This document shows, piece by piece, positions 45,501 to 59,129 of a stretch of 64,000 nucleotides of DNA. The notes beneath the pieces are model-generated. The model was given only the letters and a program-made list of their open reading frames with translations. It ran no database searches and was not told the origin of the DNA. Location: assembly GCA_023053545.1 (NCBI GenBank), contig JAKZAN010000006.1, positions 9,704,351-9,768,350 of the forward strand, read 5' to 3'. The position numbers and the translations under genes were made by a program. This stretch comes from Lepidurus packardi (lineage: Eukaryota > Arthropoda > Branchiopoda > Notostraca > Triopsidae). Positions within the stretch are counted from its first letter, which is position 1, and the number at the start of each line of letters is the position of its first letter.

Positions 45501-48034
45501 CTCAATTTTGGGTTTAATTTTCATTTTCTGCATTGGGGAAAGTATTGGACCTTGGAATTTAGCATGCAGTTCCATTTTGATTCATTAAAAAAGAAAAGAA
45601 GGAAGAAAATATGTATATGGCATGTTACTTGTCTCTTTTGCATGCATGTCTTGTGGGGCTCTCCTAGTCTGGGAATCTATTCTCGTATAGACGGAAAAGA
45701 CAGTTGGAGCAGCGATTCTACCATGTGGTGGGTCTTACTAAAGTGCCTTCTTCTTCTTGATAAGATTTCTTCATAATAACGTTGAAGATAATTGATCAAG
45801 ATTGAGACAAATCTTTTTTGGGTTCCTGTTTTCTAGGCCCGGCAAGAGTACAATGAAATGCTGCAGCGCAGACGGATGAAGTGGGCCGTTAGTATCATCG
45901 AGAAGCATTACCTGGCATGGAGAGTACGCAAACTTGACGACGACAATAATAACGTTGCTGCTGACAAAAAGGACCCTGAAACGCCGGACGAGTCGCTTCC
46001 TTTAGTTGCCTAATCTCACTTATGTCTATAACTTTTCTTTCCTTCTGTTGCTTTTGTGTTACCGACGCTCTCTTGACTTTCGGACTTTTCTCTCTTTTTT
46101 TGGACTTGAAGGTGGAGGTTACTGACTATATTAAACTTTAGCCATATTAGACTTCGTTGAGTTTTTTTTTCTTGACTATAAAGAAACAATTTATAAGCTA
46201 AGAGTGTTTTTTTTTTTTGTTGACCTGGCTGGCCCAGTTGTTTGCAGTTCTTCAATAAAGTCTCCTCCACCTTCCGAAGCATTGCACGTGGACTTTGAAG
46301 AAATGGAAATCGGTCCAATCGCTTAACGATTTATTTTATTTTGATTTATTTTGTAGAGAGTACGGCTTTTAATCCGCTTAGCCAGTCTGTTGCCTTCTTC
46401 TTCGCCCGTTGGCAAAGACTGGCCAGCCGTGTCGCCCATGTTAGAGGAAACGAGTCTTCATCTCAAGAATTTATACCACAGATGGAGAGTAAGTCTGTTC
46501 TTTTGTTTGTTTGGATTTAGATGGTTTAAAATTACTTTTAATTGCCAGGAAGTCTTTAACATTCTTAGAGTCTTTTCTGTATGGATTCAGTGGCTTTTTA
46601 GCTCGTTTTGATTATTTCTAGCTAATCTTTTAAGTATATTATAATTTTAAGTATTTATTCTAATTTACATTGGATTCGTTTCAATTATTTTTCCTGGATG
46701 TGTCTGAGTTAGTATGGATATCTTGGTATAATGTTTATCGATTTTTTTTCAATGAGTTCGATTGTTTTAATTTGTATTATTTCTTCTTATTTGTACCGGA
46801 TATATTTTTTTATAGAATCCGAATTTCTAGTTTTATCCAGTTAATTTAACTTGCATTGAATGTGACCATTTTACGTTAGTGGATAAATTAATGGATGAAG
46901 TTGCTTTATTTCTAAATTCATTTTCGGCATTTCTGTTCCTTATAGTGTCACCAGTACCGGGTACAATTTGATCAAACGGCTCGCAATCGCATGCGCGAGA
47001 AAGTGACGGCCAGTATCATCTTCAAATATCGAAAAGAATCTTATTCTAAAAGGTGCGTGACCCTTGTTTTATTAAATTTGTTTGTCTTATTGACAAGATG
47101 CTTTGTTTATAGTGTTTCCCATCCGTTCCAAGGCGATTATGTGCGCTTGCGCCAGAATGCACAATGGAGACGGATGTCTGCTGACACCCAGGACCAGCAC
47201 GTCGTGTTTGCGGATATAATTAACAAAATTACACGTTCAAGTGGCAAAGTATTAAGACTTCTTTTTCTTTCTTTAACAAAAAATATTTGATTTCGAGAGT
47301 TTTTTTTTTTTTTTTTCCAAATTTCCCCTGCAGTTTATGCCTGTGCTATTGGTTGTGTCCACCAACGCAATTCTAGTTATGGACCAGCGCACACTCCACG
47401 TCAAGTACCGCGTTCCAGCCACCGAGATTTGGCGCATTTCTTTGTCGCCGTTCCTTGATGATATTGCTCTATTTCGTGTGAAGATGGTGAGCTATGTCCG
47501 CAGTGTAAAAGTTAAAAAAAGCTCGATTTTGCAGTTTTAAAGGTTAAATTCTTAGAGTTTCTAGTTTAAACTTTGGGATTCCGGATGTGTTTAAGCTGTA
47601 GTTTTCACCTCACTGGTTTTGACAATACTTTTTTTATTTTAGAGTCCGGTGTGCTTGGAATCGAAAAGCCTGCAAGGAGGATGTTTATTCCATGGAGCAG
47701 GCACCAGTGAAACTGTGCCTACGCACAAGGGCGATTTTGTATTGCAAACCTGCCACATTATCGAACTAGTCACCAAAGTATTCCTAGTCGTCCAAAATGC
47801 CACCGGAAAACCACCAGAAGTCAACATCTCGACTGAGTATAACACTACTTTAAAAAAAAATTTTTTTTGCTGTTTCTTGCTAATAGTTTGAAATTTATTT
47901 TTCCACTTAGCTTTGAAGCCAACTTTGGGTCCCAGGTAGTAGAGTTTGCCTTCCGGTCAGTGGGTTTGCCAGATGTTCCTCCTGGACAGATTCGCATTGC
48001 ACGAAGAGGACATCGAATGGACATTTATTTGTGA
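39598..48034 (+). CDS. Unconventional class I myosin heavy chain (Myo1b-like)
   Basis: Single-headed actin motor of membrane-cortex tension and vesicle movement. The 24 exons are: 39598-39715, 40618-40955, 41214-41306, 41429-41544, 41605-41804, 41907-42017, 42085-42183, 42256-42362, 42429-42576, 43090-43295, 43357-43590, 43925-44097, 44193-44329, 44392-44581, 44702-44918, 45029-45178, 45409-45477, 45837-45923, 46357-46488, 46946-47052, 47113-47248, 47334-47486, 47643-47836, 47911-48034. Phases close to 1212 residues. A Ser/Thr-rich extension of about 150 residues precedes the motor. Landmarks: [11 protein letters not shown]-loop GESGAGKT (246-253), NDNSSRFGK, Glu at the TEDS site (about 473), DIYGFE (526-531), then three IQ motifs and a basic TH1 tail. 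Start could instead be the ATG at 39664. Confidence 0.95.
39868..40303. repeat. Tandem duplication of about 180 bp in myosin intron 1
   Basis: Copies 39868-40052 and 40124-40303 both run from AAATAACTCGTAAGTTAAAG to TTAAATCGTGATTTTTGTAC with few differences. The 71 bases between them contain repeated GTACTTT and GTAAGTA motifs. No coding content. Confidence 0.85.
41820..41885 (+). repeat. GGTATT simple repeat in a myosin intron
   Basis: A degenerate run of GGTATT/GGTATTT units between exons ending 41804 and starting 41907. Confidence 0.7.
42798..42974 (+). CDS. Candidate cassette exon of the class I myosin
   Basis: A 177-nt open segment with acceptor TTTTTAG and donor GAG followed by GTACTT. 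It enters and leaves in phase 1, as its flanking exons require, so inclusion adds 59 residues without changing frame. Its start, [20 protein letters not shown] followed by LYRKV, resembles the start of the next exon, [20 protein letters not shown] followed by TSRTV, so it looks like a duplicated exon 10 that has diverged at its 3' half. Position: upper-50K region of the motor, just before the TEDS loop. Whether it is spliced in is unknown. Confidence 0.5.
43658..43832. mobile_element. MITE in a myosin intron
   Basis: About 175 bp with inverted ends AAGGCTCCCGTATACCTTAG and, from the right, AAGGCTGCCGTACACCTTAG, with TTAA next to both. No coding capacity. Same family as 681-790. Confidence 0.8.
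45837..46013 (+). CDS. Alternative last exon giving a tail-less myosin isoform
   Basis: Exon 18 is normally spliced at 45923, after WHYLAW-type IQ sequence. If read through, the frame continues for 29 acidic residues ([20 protein letters not shown]...) and stops at 46011-46013. A poly(A) signal AATAAA follows at 46254-46259. Such a message would encode motor and IQ motifs without the TH1 membrane-binding tail. The open frame and signal are seen; use is inferred. Confidence 0.45.
   Translation, partial: ARQEYNEMLQRRRMKWAVSIIEKHYLAWRVRKLDDDNNNVAADKKDPETPDESLPLVA
46254..46259 (+). terminator. Intronic poly(A) signal in the myosin gene
   Basis: AATAAA about 240 bases after the alternative stop at 46013 and before exon 19. 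Confidence 0.45.
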
Positions 48035-48520
48035 AAGCTTCATTCGAGTTTTGGGCAATAAGCGAGTGAAACTTGTGCGAACAGTTTGCTACGAGATTAA
48101 AACTTTGAAAACCTAGTCAAGTTCAGTTGAACAAACTATCCGTGTGAGTAATGCTAATGAAAACTCTCGTCAAATGGATCTCTTTTAGGATATAAAGAAA
48201 AAAAAAATTCCTTTGACTGTACATTCCTGAAAGTCCACCTCCCATCCTCATAAATAGAAACAAACGAGTTTCTCGTTTTCTCTTTTCTTTTCTTTTTAGG
48301 ATTTCATAAAGCATTCTCATTTTCTTATCTCGTAAAGCAGTTTCCACGCCACGTCCGCGTGTTTCATGTGGACCTTTAAAGAAAAAAAACGACGTCTTGC
48401 GTGCAAATCTATAATCTCCCTTGTAGTGACCAATCAAAGAAAGAAAATACCAAAAGTAATACTCACCGTCTTTCTATGAAAAAAAACTTCTTATAGCCGT
48501 AATCGGAAGTCTAACATTCC

Positions 48521-48526
48521 AATAAA
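48521..48526 (+). terminator. Possible poly(A) signal of full-length myosin message
   Basis: AATAAA about 490 bases past the myosin stop. The converging SDR gene ends at 48784. Confidence 0.4.
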
Positions 48527-48783
48527 AACTAGGTTTGTTTCAATTCACTTTTATATGTAGAGGTTTAAAAAATGTAACAAACAAGAATACTTCCAAGTAA
48601 AAGCTTTGCATTGTTTGCATGGCTCTTATTGTCATTACGGCCCTTTTAACAATTTATCAACGTGCTCAGATTCACCCACACTTTTCTCTGCTTCCTTTTC
48701 CTTTGTAAGCTTGGCCACTCGTTTTAAGATTTTACTTAAGGAGAGAAAAAGAGAAAACATTTTACATTAAGTAGTTTTCCTCG

Positions 48784-50235
48784 TCAGTCGTCATGGGGTT
48801 CTACTCCCGTGTCCAAAAAGTCATTCCACAATTGGGTTACACGTTCCGGAAACCACCTGAAAAAAAATGGTTTTAAGTACCTTGTTTTCTTTTTGTATTA
48901 TTTTTTGTTACCTCGTAGCTAACCAGATATAGTATATATATTCCGGCACGAAAACAATAGAAGCCTCACGTCGCATTGCGCGGATTATAATGGCAGCAGC
49001 TTCCGACACATCTGTAATGCGCATAAATCGCGGAAACCTTTAGATGCAAAAAAACGCACAAAATTTCAGAGACAAACTTTAAGGCTCGTCGGAATTATAT
49101 AATTTAGACATCTCCAATTAGGTTTGCATAAAAATTACAATTGGAGGTGCCTTACCTCCAAAAAAATTACCTAACTCGTGGTTTTTTACACAAACCGGTA
49201 TCGACTACAAAGGGGCAGACTGTGGTGCATTTGATGTCCAATTTACGAGGGTCGCGCCTGATTTCTTCAACCATAGCTTCCATTAAACCTGTCAGCGATA
49301 AAATATGCCAATAATATATCAATTTTCTCTCTCTTTGTATCAGTTTTTGGTCTAATTTTCCTCGTTTTCTCTTTTTTTAAGTGAGTCCAACACACTTTTT
49401 CAAGAGATTTTAAGAATATTACAAGAGATGTATACCTCGTACAGCAAACTTGGAAGCAGAGTAAGGCACCACGTTCTCACAACCAAAAGCTCCAGCAATG
49501 GAAGCCATGGAAACGATGTGCCCCTTCCGCGCGGCGACCATATCGGGCAAAAAAGATCGCATAACCTACATTGAGTTTCTTAATCCATAAGGCTAAAACA
49601 GTCTTGGAGACAACTAAATCTCTCTAACCCAAAGACAGCCTTTCAAGTTGACGTCAATGCATCTGTCGATTTCCTGTACCGAGTGCGACAAGAACGGATG
49701 ACAAGGCATAATCCCCGCATTATTAATAACAATGGAAACTGGACCCACATCTGTGTGCACTCTTTCCGCCATAGATTCTACCTATTTATTTTTTTTTTTA
49801 AGTTAAAGAAAAAGTAATGGTCGTGGGGGAAAGTTCTCAAATTTCACCTGAGTCCTTTGAGAAACGTCGCATTGGTAAGCAAAAGCGCGGCCTCCTTCTT
49901 GCTTAATAAAAGTTGCCGTTTCTTCAGCTGTAGCGAGATTGATATCTGAGCAAATTAAAGTTGCTCCTAGGCGACTTAGCTGGTACGCCAGTTCTCGTCC
50001 AATGCCGTGCCCAGCGCCTGTAATCTGCCAATGATTTTTTTTATTTAAATGTACAGGAGGTTATGATAAAGATAATGACAACAAGATTTACCAAGACCGT
50101 GTCACTCGAGACGGATTTTTGTCCAGGTGGTACTAATGTGCGGAAGACAGCTTCAACCCATGTCGTCAAAATCCGGATCAAGAGGATACAAATGTCCAAC
50201 AACACTATCGTTAAGGCATATAACTGGAGCAGCAT
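48784..50235 (-). CDS. Membrane-anchored short-chain dehydrogenase (SDR16C/HSD17B11-like)
   Basis: NAD(P)-dependent oxidoreductase of the retinol/17-beta-hydroxysteroid group, expected on ER or lipid droplets. Exons (high to low): 50235-50092, 50024-49848, 49781-49629, 49565-49436, 49288-49171, 49037-48912, 48856-48784; phases close to 306 residues. An N-terminal hydrophobic anchor (LLQLYALTIVLLDICILLI) precedes the Rossmann fold with TGAGHGIG (about 50-57), CDVS, NNAGIMP, and the catalytic set Ser in SMASIAG and YSASK. The C-terminal part contains VCPFVVDTGLC and EYIYYIWLATRW. The physiological substrate cannot be told from sequence. One donor (49628, GTTAGA) is non-ideal. It converges on the myosin gene. 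Confidence 0.92.
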
Positions 50236-51184
50236 GGTTTAAACTGGGATCTGTTAATTTCGAACACCAAGGAGCAAGCCTGTAAGGAAACAAACATTTT
50301 ATCACTTTCACTATGTGGACATATTTAATGTTCACGTAACTGGCATACTTGTTTTCTATGAGGTTTACGGGAAACAAATTAAAAGGGCTTTGGCCAGCAG
50401 CAGACCAATGGAAAGTGGACACGGTTCCTTCCTGCTTTCACTGGATAGCCTCTGGGCTCGTGAAAAGGTAGAAAAACAACCGGCTTTTGGGGTATTTATA
50501 GGCCTAAGGAAGAAACCGACATCGAAAATTATGAATAGTTAACCTTGGAAGGTTACGAAAGGTAAAAGTCGTCAGCTGCAAGAACTACTGTTCTAAATCC
50601 CCAATGATTACTATTAATTAACACCCACTTAGCTTCAAAAAACTTTTCCCCAGGAGGCTTTAAAGTCAAATAAATTTAAAGATTTAATCAGATCATAATA
50701 AGAGGGTTTAGTAACTTGAAGATAAATTGCACATTTCGCACCTCTAAAAACCACCTGTTCGTTACACGTGAGCTTAGGAAGCTTTAAGCACAAATAATGC
50801 ACATAACAGAAGTTGGCGAACTATGTATGCATATCTGCTATCTTGGGATGTTTGTTATCGTAGATTCTGCCTATCGATTTCGTACTTCTTCCTCTCTTTC
50901 GCTTTCCATCGCGACTAAGACGTCTAACCTCGTCTTAGTGCGTTTTCTTCCTTCATATTTTTATGCACTTGGCTAACCGCAAAGAGCATGACGGCGAAGC
51001 AGTGTTTCTATTGGTCCAACGCCAAAGCCGTCCCACTCGAAACCTGGAATAAGATGTTAGAAAAAGGCAGAAACGTAAACTTTTCAAGCGTACAATTTTA
51101 TCGCTTGCAGGGATTACAAAAACAATAAAAAAAAACTTCCTTTCACTCAAAATTCTTTTTCTGAGTAAGTTTTGCTTTTATTTC
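50236..51184. other. Intergenic, no gene supported
   Basis: Probable promoter of the SDR gene and 3' flank of RPN11. Short reading frames here show no recognisable motif. Confidence 0.4.
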
Positions 51185-52244
<1,060 letters not shown>

Positions 52245-52561
52245 CTAAAAATAAATTCTTTGATCAATTTCTTTTTAATTGTTTTGCCCATAAAACACTT
52301 ACTTTGGAAAATACTTAGAAATCCCTTTTTGTTTACAAATTCTTGCTTGTCATTCGCCGCTCCAACTAAGGAAAGAACGCCGAGCCGCGAGCAAGAAGTG
52401 CCGGTGACGTGTACGTTCGGTTCGCTTTTTAGCGGTCTATCTTTTTAGCTTGGCGGTGTTTACCTTTACATTCCCGTAGATATTCGTATTGTGTTTCTCT
52501 GAAAATATTAGAACAGATTTAGTGGATTTACACGCAAGCAAGGAAAGAGTAGAACTGGGAT
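52245..52561. promoter_or_regulatory. Bidirectional promoter, RPN11 / TMED7
   Basis: Only 317 bases separate the two divergent start codons, so both promoters lie within it. No TATA box is obvious. Confidence 0.6.
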
Positions 52562-53436
52562 ATGGATCGACTGCAGGCGCAGCGATTTGGGGTTAGGGTG
52601 TGCCTAAGAAAGTCCAATTTCAAGTTATCCGTGCTGTTTCTAGTTAGTCTTCTTTTCCTCGTTCAGCATTGTAGTGCAGTTGAATTGACATTCGAACTAC
52701 CAGATAATGCCAAAGAGTGCTTCTACCAAGAAATAGAGAAGGGCGTGGAGTCAACCATTGAATTCCAGGTAAAAGAACTTTCCCATTTCCAGATCTTAAC
52801 ACTCGCGAGCATTATTCAAGCATTAAAATTTATTTTATTTATCTATGGATGTGAAGTAAATCTAAACCTAAAACCCAACCTTGTTTGTTGTTAGGTGGTG
52901 ACTGGAGGCCATTATGATGTAGATATTGTCGTGGAAGGACCCAACCGACAAGTTAGACCTTTTTTATTTCCGGAAAGCTAATAGAACTAAGAAAATTTCT
53001 ATAATTCTAGGTCCTTTTTAATGAAGTGAAGAAGCAATACGATAGCTTTACCTTTAAAGCAGAAATTAAAGGCACGTACGGTGCTTGTTTCTCCAACGAG
53101 TTCTCTACCTTCTCCCACAAGCTTGTCTACCTAGATTGGCAAGTAGGTGCAGAAGATCCTCTGCCCGGATTGGGCGATCATTTGACTGCCTTGACCCAAA
53201 TGGAATCCTCCATGCAAATGATGCATGAAGCGCTGAACAAAATTACGGATTACCAAACCCACCACAGATTACGCGAAGCTCAAGGCAGAAAACGCGCCGA
53301 AGATCTCAACGAACGCGTTTTCAGTTGGTCGGTGGGCGAAACGTGCGCCATTTTATTCATCGCTTTTGGTCAAGTTTGGGTTTTGAAGAACTTTTTCAGC
53401 GACAAAAAGCCGTCTCAGTATGGTTATTCGTCTTAA
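52562..53436 (+). CDS. p24-family cargo receptor, TMED7-like
   Basis: Type I membrane protein cycling between ER and Golgi in COPI/COPII vesicles. Exons 52562-52768, 52895-52951, 53011-53436; phases close to 229 residues. A signal peptide occupies about 20-39 ([18 protein letters not shown]). The GOLD domain includes [27 protein letters not shown] and [17 protein letters not shown], with the two conserved cysteines. A coiled-coil region with [20 protein letters not shown] precedes the membrane span, and the cytosolic tail begins with the FF sorting motif (NFFSDKK). It resembles TMED7/TMED3 more than other p24 members, judged from memory. Confidence 0.95.
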
Positions 53437-53467
53437 CGCCCACAAAATAATCAAGGAAAAACACAAA

Positions 53468-53473
53468 AATAAA
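53468..53473 (+). terminator. Poly(A) signal of TMED7-like gene
   Basis: AATAAA 31 bases past the stop codon. Confidence 0.6.
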
Positions 53474-53690
53474 AAAGTCACATTTAGAAAGAGGAGCAGT
53501 TTATCTTTTTTTCCTTTTGTTTTGTTTAGTTATGACACAGAGCGTAAGAAAGGCTAACAAAAACTTTGTATTCGGAATATCTGGTGATTAGGTTGTGTGG
53601 AACTAATTTTATTACAAACAAGCATCCGGATGGGAGCCAACAAGGAAGTGTATACAGTGTGCTGTTTCAAAACCAACCGTGTCGAAGTGT

Positions 53691-54552
53691 TCATGTTACG
53701 TTATTTTGTTTTCTTTTGCGAGAAGTTTGCATTGTCCTTTCTTCTCCTGTTTCTAATCTTTTACTTATTAAAAGTGGTCTCGTTATGCTTAAGTCAACTT
53801 CTGCGCTTCGGTCTCGCACACTTACTGATGAACTGGACGCCAGATAATAGCGTAGTGGTTTCGTTGCCCATTCACCGTACTTGGCGTTAATTCCGATTCG
53901 TGAACTTGTAACTATTGCGCCATCGTGGCAGAAATCATCTTCTGCGACCCACAGCCAATCAGAAGTGTCCAGCGAGTGTTGATCGAATCGTTTGTCAATG
54001 TCAAACGCTAAGCAAAGTTTTGCAGGACCGTTCGCCAGGTTACGGGACGTTATGATAGGTCGCGCAATGTCGGTCTTTTTAAATCGATTTTGGCGCAATT
54101 TCTGCATGGTCTCTAAACCTCCTATTGGCTCTACTGCCCGCAGCAATACGCCGGCTCCAGCTCCTAGAAAATTTGATAAAATGAAAAAAAATCTAAGAAA
54201 TTGTGGGGTTTCCGAAGACATTCTTATTTACGAAGCTTTTGCCATTACCAGCACTGGAAATGTTGAAGCAATAGTACATTCCGTAAGTAAAGTACACGTA
54301 TGCCGTGCCTGGTTTCATGAACATTGCAGCGTTTCGAACTGTTTGTCGTAGTTTATAGGTATGCGCGGCCTGATCTGTTTCTCCGAGGTAAGCTTCAGTC
54401 TCAACAATACGTCCCCAGAGTAAGCAATCTGTGTCGGGAATGCGACGAACTAGTATTTTTCCTAATAATTTGTTCGCTAAGGTTTGCGCATCAGCTGCGA
54501 AAAATGAAACGTCAAGTTTCCTCCATGAACTTAGAGAAATTGTTGAATTCAT
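53691..54552 (-). CDS. MPG: DNA-3-methyladenine glycosylase (AAG/MPG)
   Basis: Base-excision repair enzyme removing alkylated and deaminated purines (3-methyladenine, hypoxanthine, ethenoadenine). Coding exons 54552-54249 and 54163-53691 give 258 residues. Key parts: GRIVETEAYLG with the catalytic Glu, RNAAMFMKPGTAYVYFTYGM with the DNA-intercalating Tyr, NISSAG, LLRAVEPIGGLETM, NGPAKLCLAFDIDKRFD, GEWATKPLRYY. The start is the first ATG after an acceptor (CTTTCAG at about 54557); a non-coding first exon further upstream is likely. The last 40 residues are basic and unlike other members. It converges on the TMED7-like gene. Confidence 0.93.
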
Positions 54553-54606
54553 TTCACTGAAAGCAGAAGAGACGCATATTATAGTCTTTACCCCCAGTGA
54601 ATTCAC

Positions 54607-55128
54607 ACTTGGAATTTTTCTCCCATACCTGCAAAACTATTTACGGTAATTTTTTTATTTTGCAACGATTTTGGTTCAATGAGAACCATCTAGTGGGCAC
54701 ACCTCTTGTCTAATGGTTGTTCCCGTGACTTTGTGGGTGTCGATAAACACCGATGGCGAAAAACGAAATAGTAAAATGCGAAGCGGGCGGCGAAATATCT
54801 CTCATTGTTTAACGACGTTGGACTCCAAACAGCGTGTTTTGCATTTTTCTAACGGAAAAAATGCGAGTGTTTTAAAACAAAATGAGGTTGGAGATATTAA
54901 AACAATAATGCTCATGTTCTGACAACATATAGTGAAATACGAAACAGGTACGAAACGGTAAAAAGCGAAATGGACATTTTTACCATTTCGCGTCTCATTT
55001 CCCTTTTTACAATTTCGAATTTTACCCCTTGAATTGGAATGCTTTTTGTCCTGGCATTCGTGTCATACAATGCAGTCCCATATCTGTTATGTTTGTTGTG
55101 TATAACTACGTTTTTCATCCCGTAACTT
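54607..55128. other. Intergenic, no gene supported
   Basis: Contains degenerate repeats of CGAAA(C/T) and TTTACCATTTCG-like motifs (about 54925-55020) but no supported gene. Confidence 0.4.
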
Positions 55129-55144
55129 AGCGTGAGCCTACAAC

Positions 55145-55179
55145 ACACTTTGATCTTAGCCAAAAGGCCGAGAAGCGAT
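55145..55179 (-). ncRNA. U2 snRNA 5' fragment, retropseudogene
   Basis: On the minus strand the 35 bases from 55179 down read ATCGCTTCTCGGCCTTTTGG then CTAAGATCAAAGTGT, identical to the highly conserved 5' end of U2 snRNA, including stem-loop I and the start of the region before the branch-point recognition site. The match stops before GUAGUA. The insert is flanked by an 11-bp direct repeat AGCGTGAGCCT (55129-55139 and 55182-55192). This is the structure of a 3'-truncated snRNA retropseudogene. Without the rest of U2 it cannot function. Confidence 0.9.
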
Positions 55180-55246
55180 AAAGCGTGAGCCTGATATTCG
55201 TGCCATATGAATGTTAAAGATTCGGTGTTCGATGTAGATCGCCATC

Positions 55247-55605
55247 TAGGAGTGCGTTTTATTGTGCACGGAACTAAGTAACTGCGTTGGCCAGTTGGGC
55301 TCAACTGGCACTTTCACGTGGACGGGGATTAGCTGGACGGGTGTTTTAGCGTGAACAGCTCAACGGGATGGCTTGGCGCATAACTCGAAAACCGCTTTCC
55401 GTTCGACTACATCCCTGGTGCGGTGCATAGTAGAACTCTGGACGATACCTAAGCCCGCCCCAAAGCTTGACGGGCGTTTTACTGTCAATGCTCATTCAAC
55501 TCGGCCAGTTGAACGGCGACCTGCAAAACGTCCGTTTTATTGTCAACGAGAGCTGTCTAACGGAAGAAGTGGTGAACGGATCAGTTCACAATAAAACGCA
55601 CCCTA
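55247..55605. mobile_element. MITE, about 360 bp
   Basis: The left end TAGGAGTGCGTTTTATTGTG and the right end, reverse-complemented, TAGGGTGCGTTTTATTGTGA are near-identical inverted repeats. The interior carries further TTTTATTGTCAA-type repeats. No transposase. Confidence 0.8.
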
Positions 55606-55694
55606 TGGAACATTCATGAAGTTGGATTTACAAACTTTCCTTTCAAAGACCTTTTTTGGCAGATTACTGGCGTCTCTGCTTACTGTTTTCTAGT

Positions 55695-57289
<1,595 letters not shown>

Positions 57290-57445
57290 ATGAAATTTTT
57301 TTACGCTCAACAGCTCTTCTAATTATATCCTTCAATACAGACAGAAAATACACACTTTCCAGTTACATTTGTACAACAGTAGTCTGTATTGTTTCGTGTA
57401 TTTCTATTTAATTCTAGCACGTGACCACGATAATTGATCAAGCCT

Positions 57446-58288
57446 TTATTTCTTACTCCATTCTTCTTTCTCTTCACGCTCGCGAATTACTTCTTCCAAA
57501 TAAGGCTGCAAATAGCGCGTATCCTAAGCACAACAAAAGAACAGCAATAGTTTAATAATGTTTTTCCTCTATTCTACGGTCCACTTCTATCGACTAGGAA
57601 ATCGAGGCTCAAGTCGTACCATGTCGTTTGACGAATATGTTGCATCTTTTGACGAGCGTGCTGCCCCTGGCATATAAACAACTTCTTACCTAGCGTAATC
57701 TAACCTACCCTAACCAAATTCCTAACTATGGGTTTGCCCACAGTTCAGCCCCTGATGGGCACTGGACATTCGTTAACGTATTGGGCTGATACCATGCCAG
57801 GAGCAGCACTTTCGTGAATGCAACAGTACTTTCTTCAAAATAGCAGAACACTAGTCAAACAACACGGTACGGTTAGCCGCTGCTCAGGAAATCTTACTTC
57901 TTCATATTTTGTCCATTGACTCTTCGGTAATAGTTGTTTAGTCATTGACAGTTGTAAAGCTCTCATAATACGGAATGAGCGTTCATCTACAGCAGATTGA
58001 GGCAGTCTACGCAAGGCTTCCTTTACATCTTCAGTTTCATAAAGCACATCATCGTGGTGAAGACCTAGAAAAAGTGAATAACTCAGCAAGCTTTTCCTAG
58101 TCTAGTCCTAGTTAGACGTCCATGTTTGCTACACTTACCGAGTTGGTTGAAACCAGAGGCATTGTAAGCCCAACGCCTTAAACCTTGGCCGAATGATCCT
58201 ACAAAAAATGTAGCTTTGTTGTACCTAGATTTCATAAAACGATAAAAATTTTACCTAGAAGAGCTGGAGCTTTCCTAGCCGCTGCCAT
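57446..58288 (-). CDS. UQCRB: Cytochrome b-c1 complex subunit 7
   Basis: Small matrix-side subunit of respiratory complex III (QCR7, 14-kDa protein). Exons (high to low): 58288-58255, 58198-58139, 58064-57898, 57523-57446; phases close to 112 residues, the family length. Recognisable parts: [77 protein letters not shown]. Intron 3 (57524-57897) hosts a MITE. Confidence 0.95.
57625..57841. mobile_element. MITE in UQCRB intron
   Basis: Left arm 57625-57672 and right arm 57793-57841 are imperfect reverse complements sharing GTTGCAT, GTGCTGC and CCTGGCAT. Between them there is a run resembling AATCTAACCTACCCTAACC. No coding capacity. Confidence 0.65.
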
Positions 58289-58459
58289 TTTGCAACATGA
58301 GCGAGAACTGGTGGCGGAAGTTGGACTTACAAAAGCAACTTCCGTTACTCCCCTACTGGAACATTTTTCAACTGCAGCTACCAAATCCGGAACTCACAGG
58401 TTTTCGGTTTCCTTAGTCCCCTGATTGCATGAAAAAAAAATGAAAAAAATACAGGTTGA

Positions 58460-58790
58460 GGGAAACCTCAGTGGTCCTTCACGGTATCCCAAGGAATTAA
58501 TAAAAGGCTGTTCATTTCGAACTGTTTTTGTAGTCCTCCGGACTAAAACCAAAGCCAAACTTAAAAGGTGCAGTCCGTTTTTACTCTGAGCTTTAGGACA
58601 CAGAAAATGCCCTCACCTCAGGGGAAATACGGATCCTATTTTTCTTAGTTTCATTTCGGTTTTAGAGAGGAGCAGTAATGCTTTGGCATTACATATACTA
58701 AAATTGGAACGATTTTAGAGAGGAGCAGGTTCGAAATGAGCAGGCTTTCATAATCCCACGTGTAAGGATTAGACCAATGAGGTTTCCCTA
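58460..58790. mobile_element. MITE downstream of the UQCRB start
   Basis: The left end GGGAAACCTCAGTGGTCC and the right end, reverse-complemented, GGGAAACCTCATTGGTCT are inverted repeats. Both continue to a shared CTG(T/C)TCATTTCGAAC. There is no reading frame, and the rest of 58300-59129 shows nothing else. Confidence 0.65.
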
Positions 58791-59129
58791 TACCCGTTTT
58801 TTTTGACAGTGCAGACAGCATACAGGGAAATCCAAAATTACTGTAGCTAGTCATTACAAATAAAATGTTTTCTTTTAAATGTATATTGTCATTCCTTTGC
58901 ATGTATACCACCATAGTTATTCGCCATAGCTGCAGAGTGTAGTTTATTTCGAGTCTATTGTATGTATTTAAACAAACTTTTCATTCAGGTTAAGTTTCTA
59001 ACAGACTCTTTCAGTTCCCCGTAGCACAATTTTTTTTAAAGTAAGGTTTAAACACATTTTATTTACAAGCAGTAACAGATACAGTAGTTCATGAGTCACC
59101 ATCATACTTCCAAAGATTTTCTTGCTTTC

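Noticed and set aside
53566..53890. Plus-strand frames after the TMED7-like gene
   Set aside because: They overlap the MPG last exon on the other strand and the 3' flank, with no motif.
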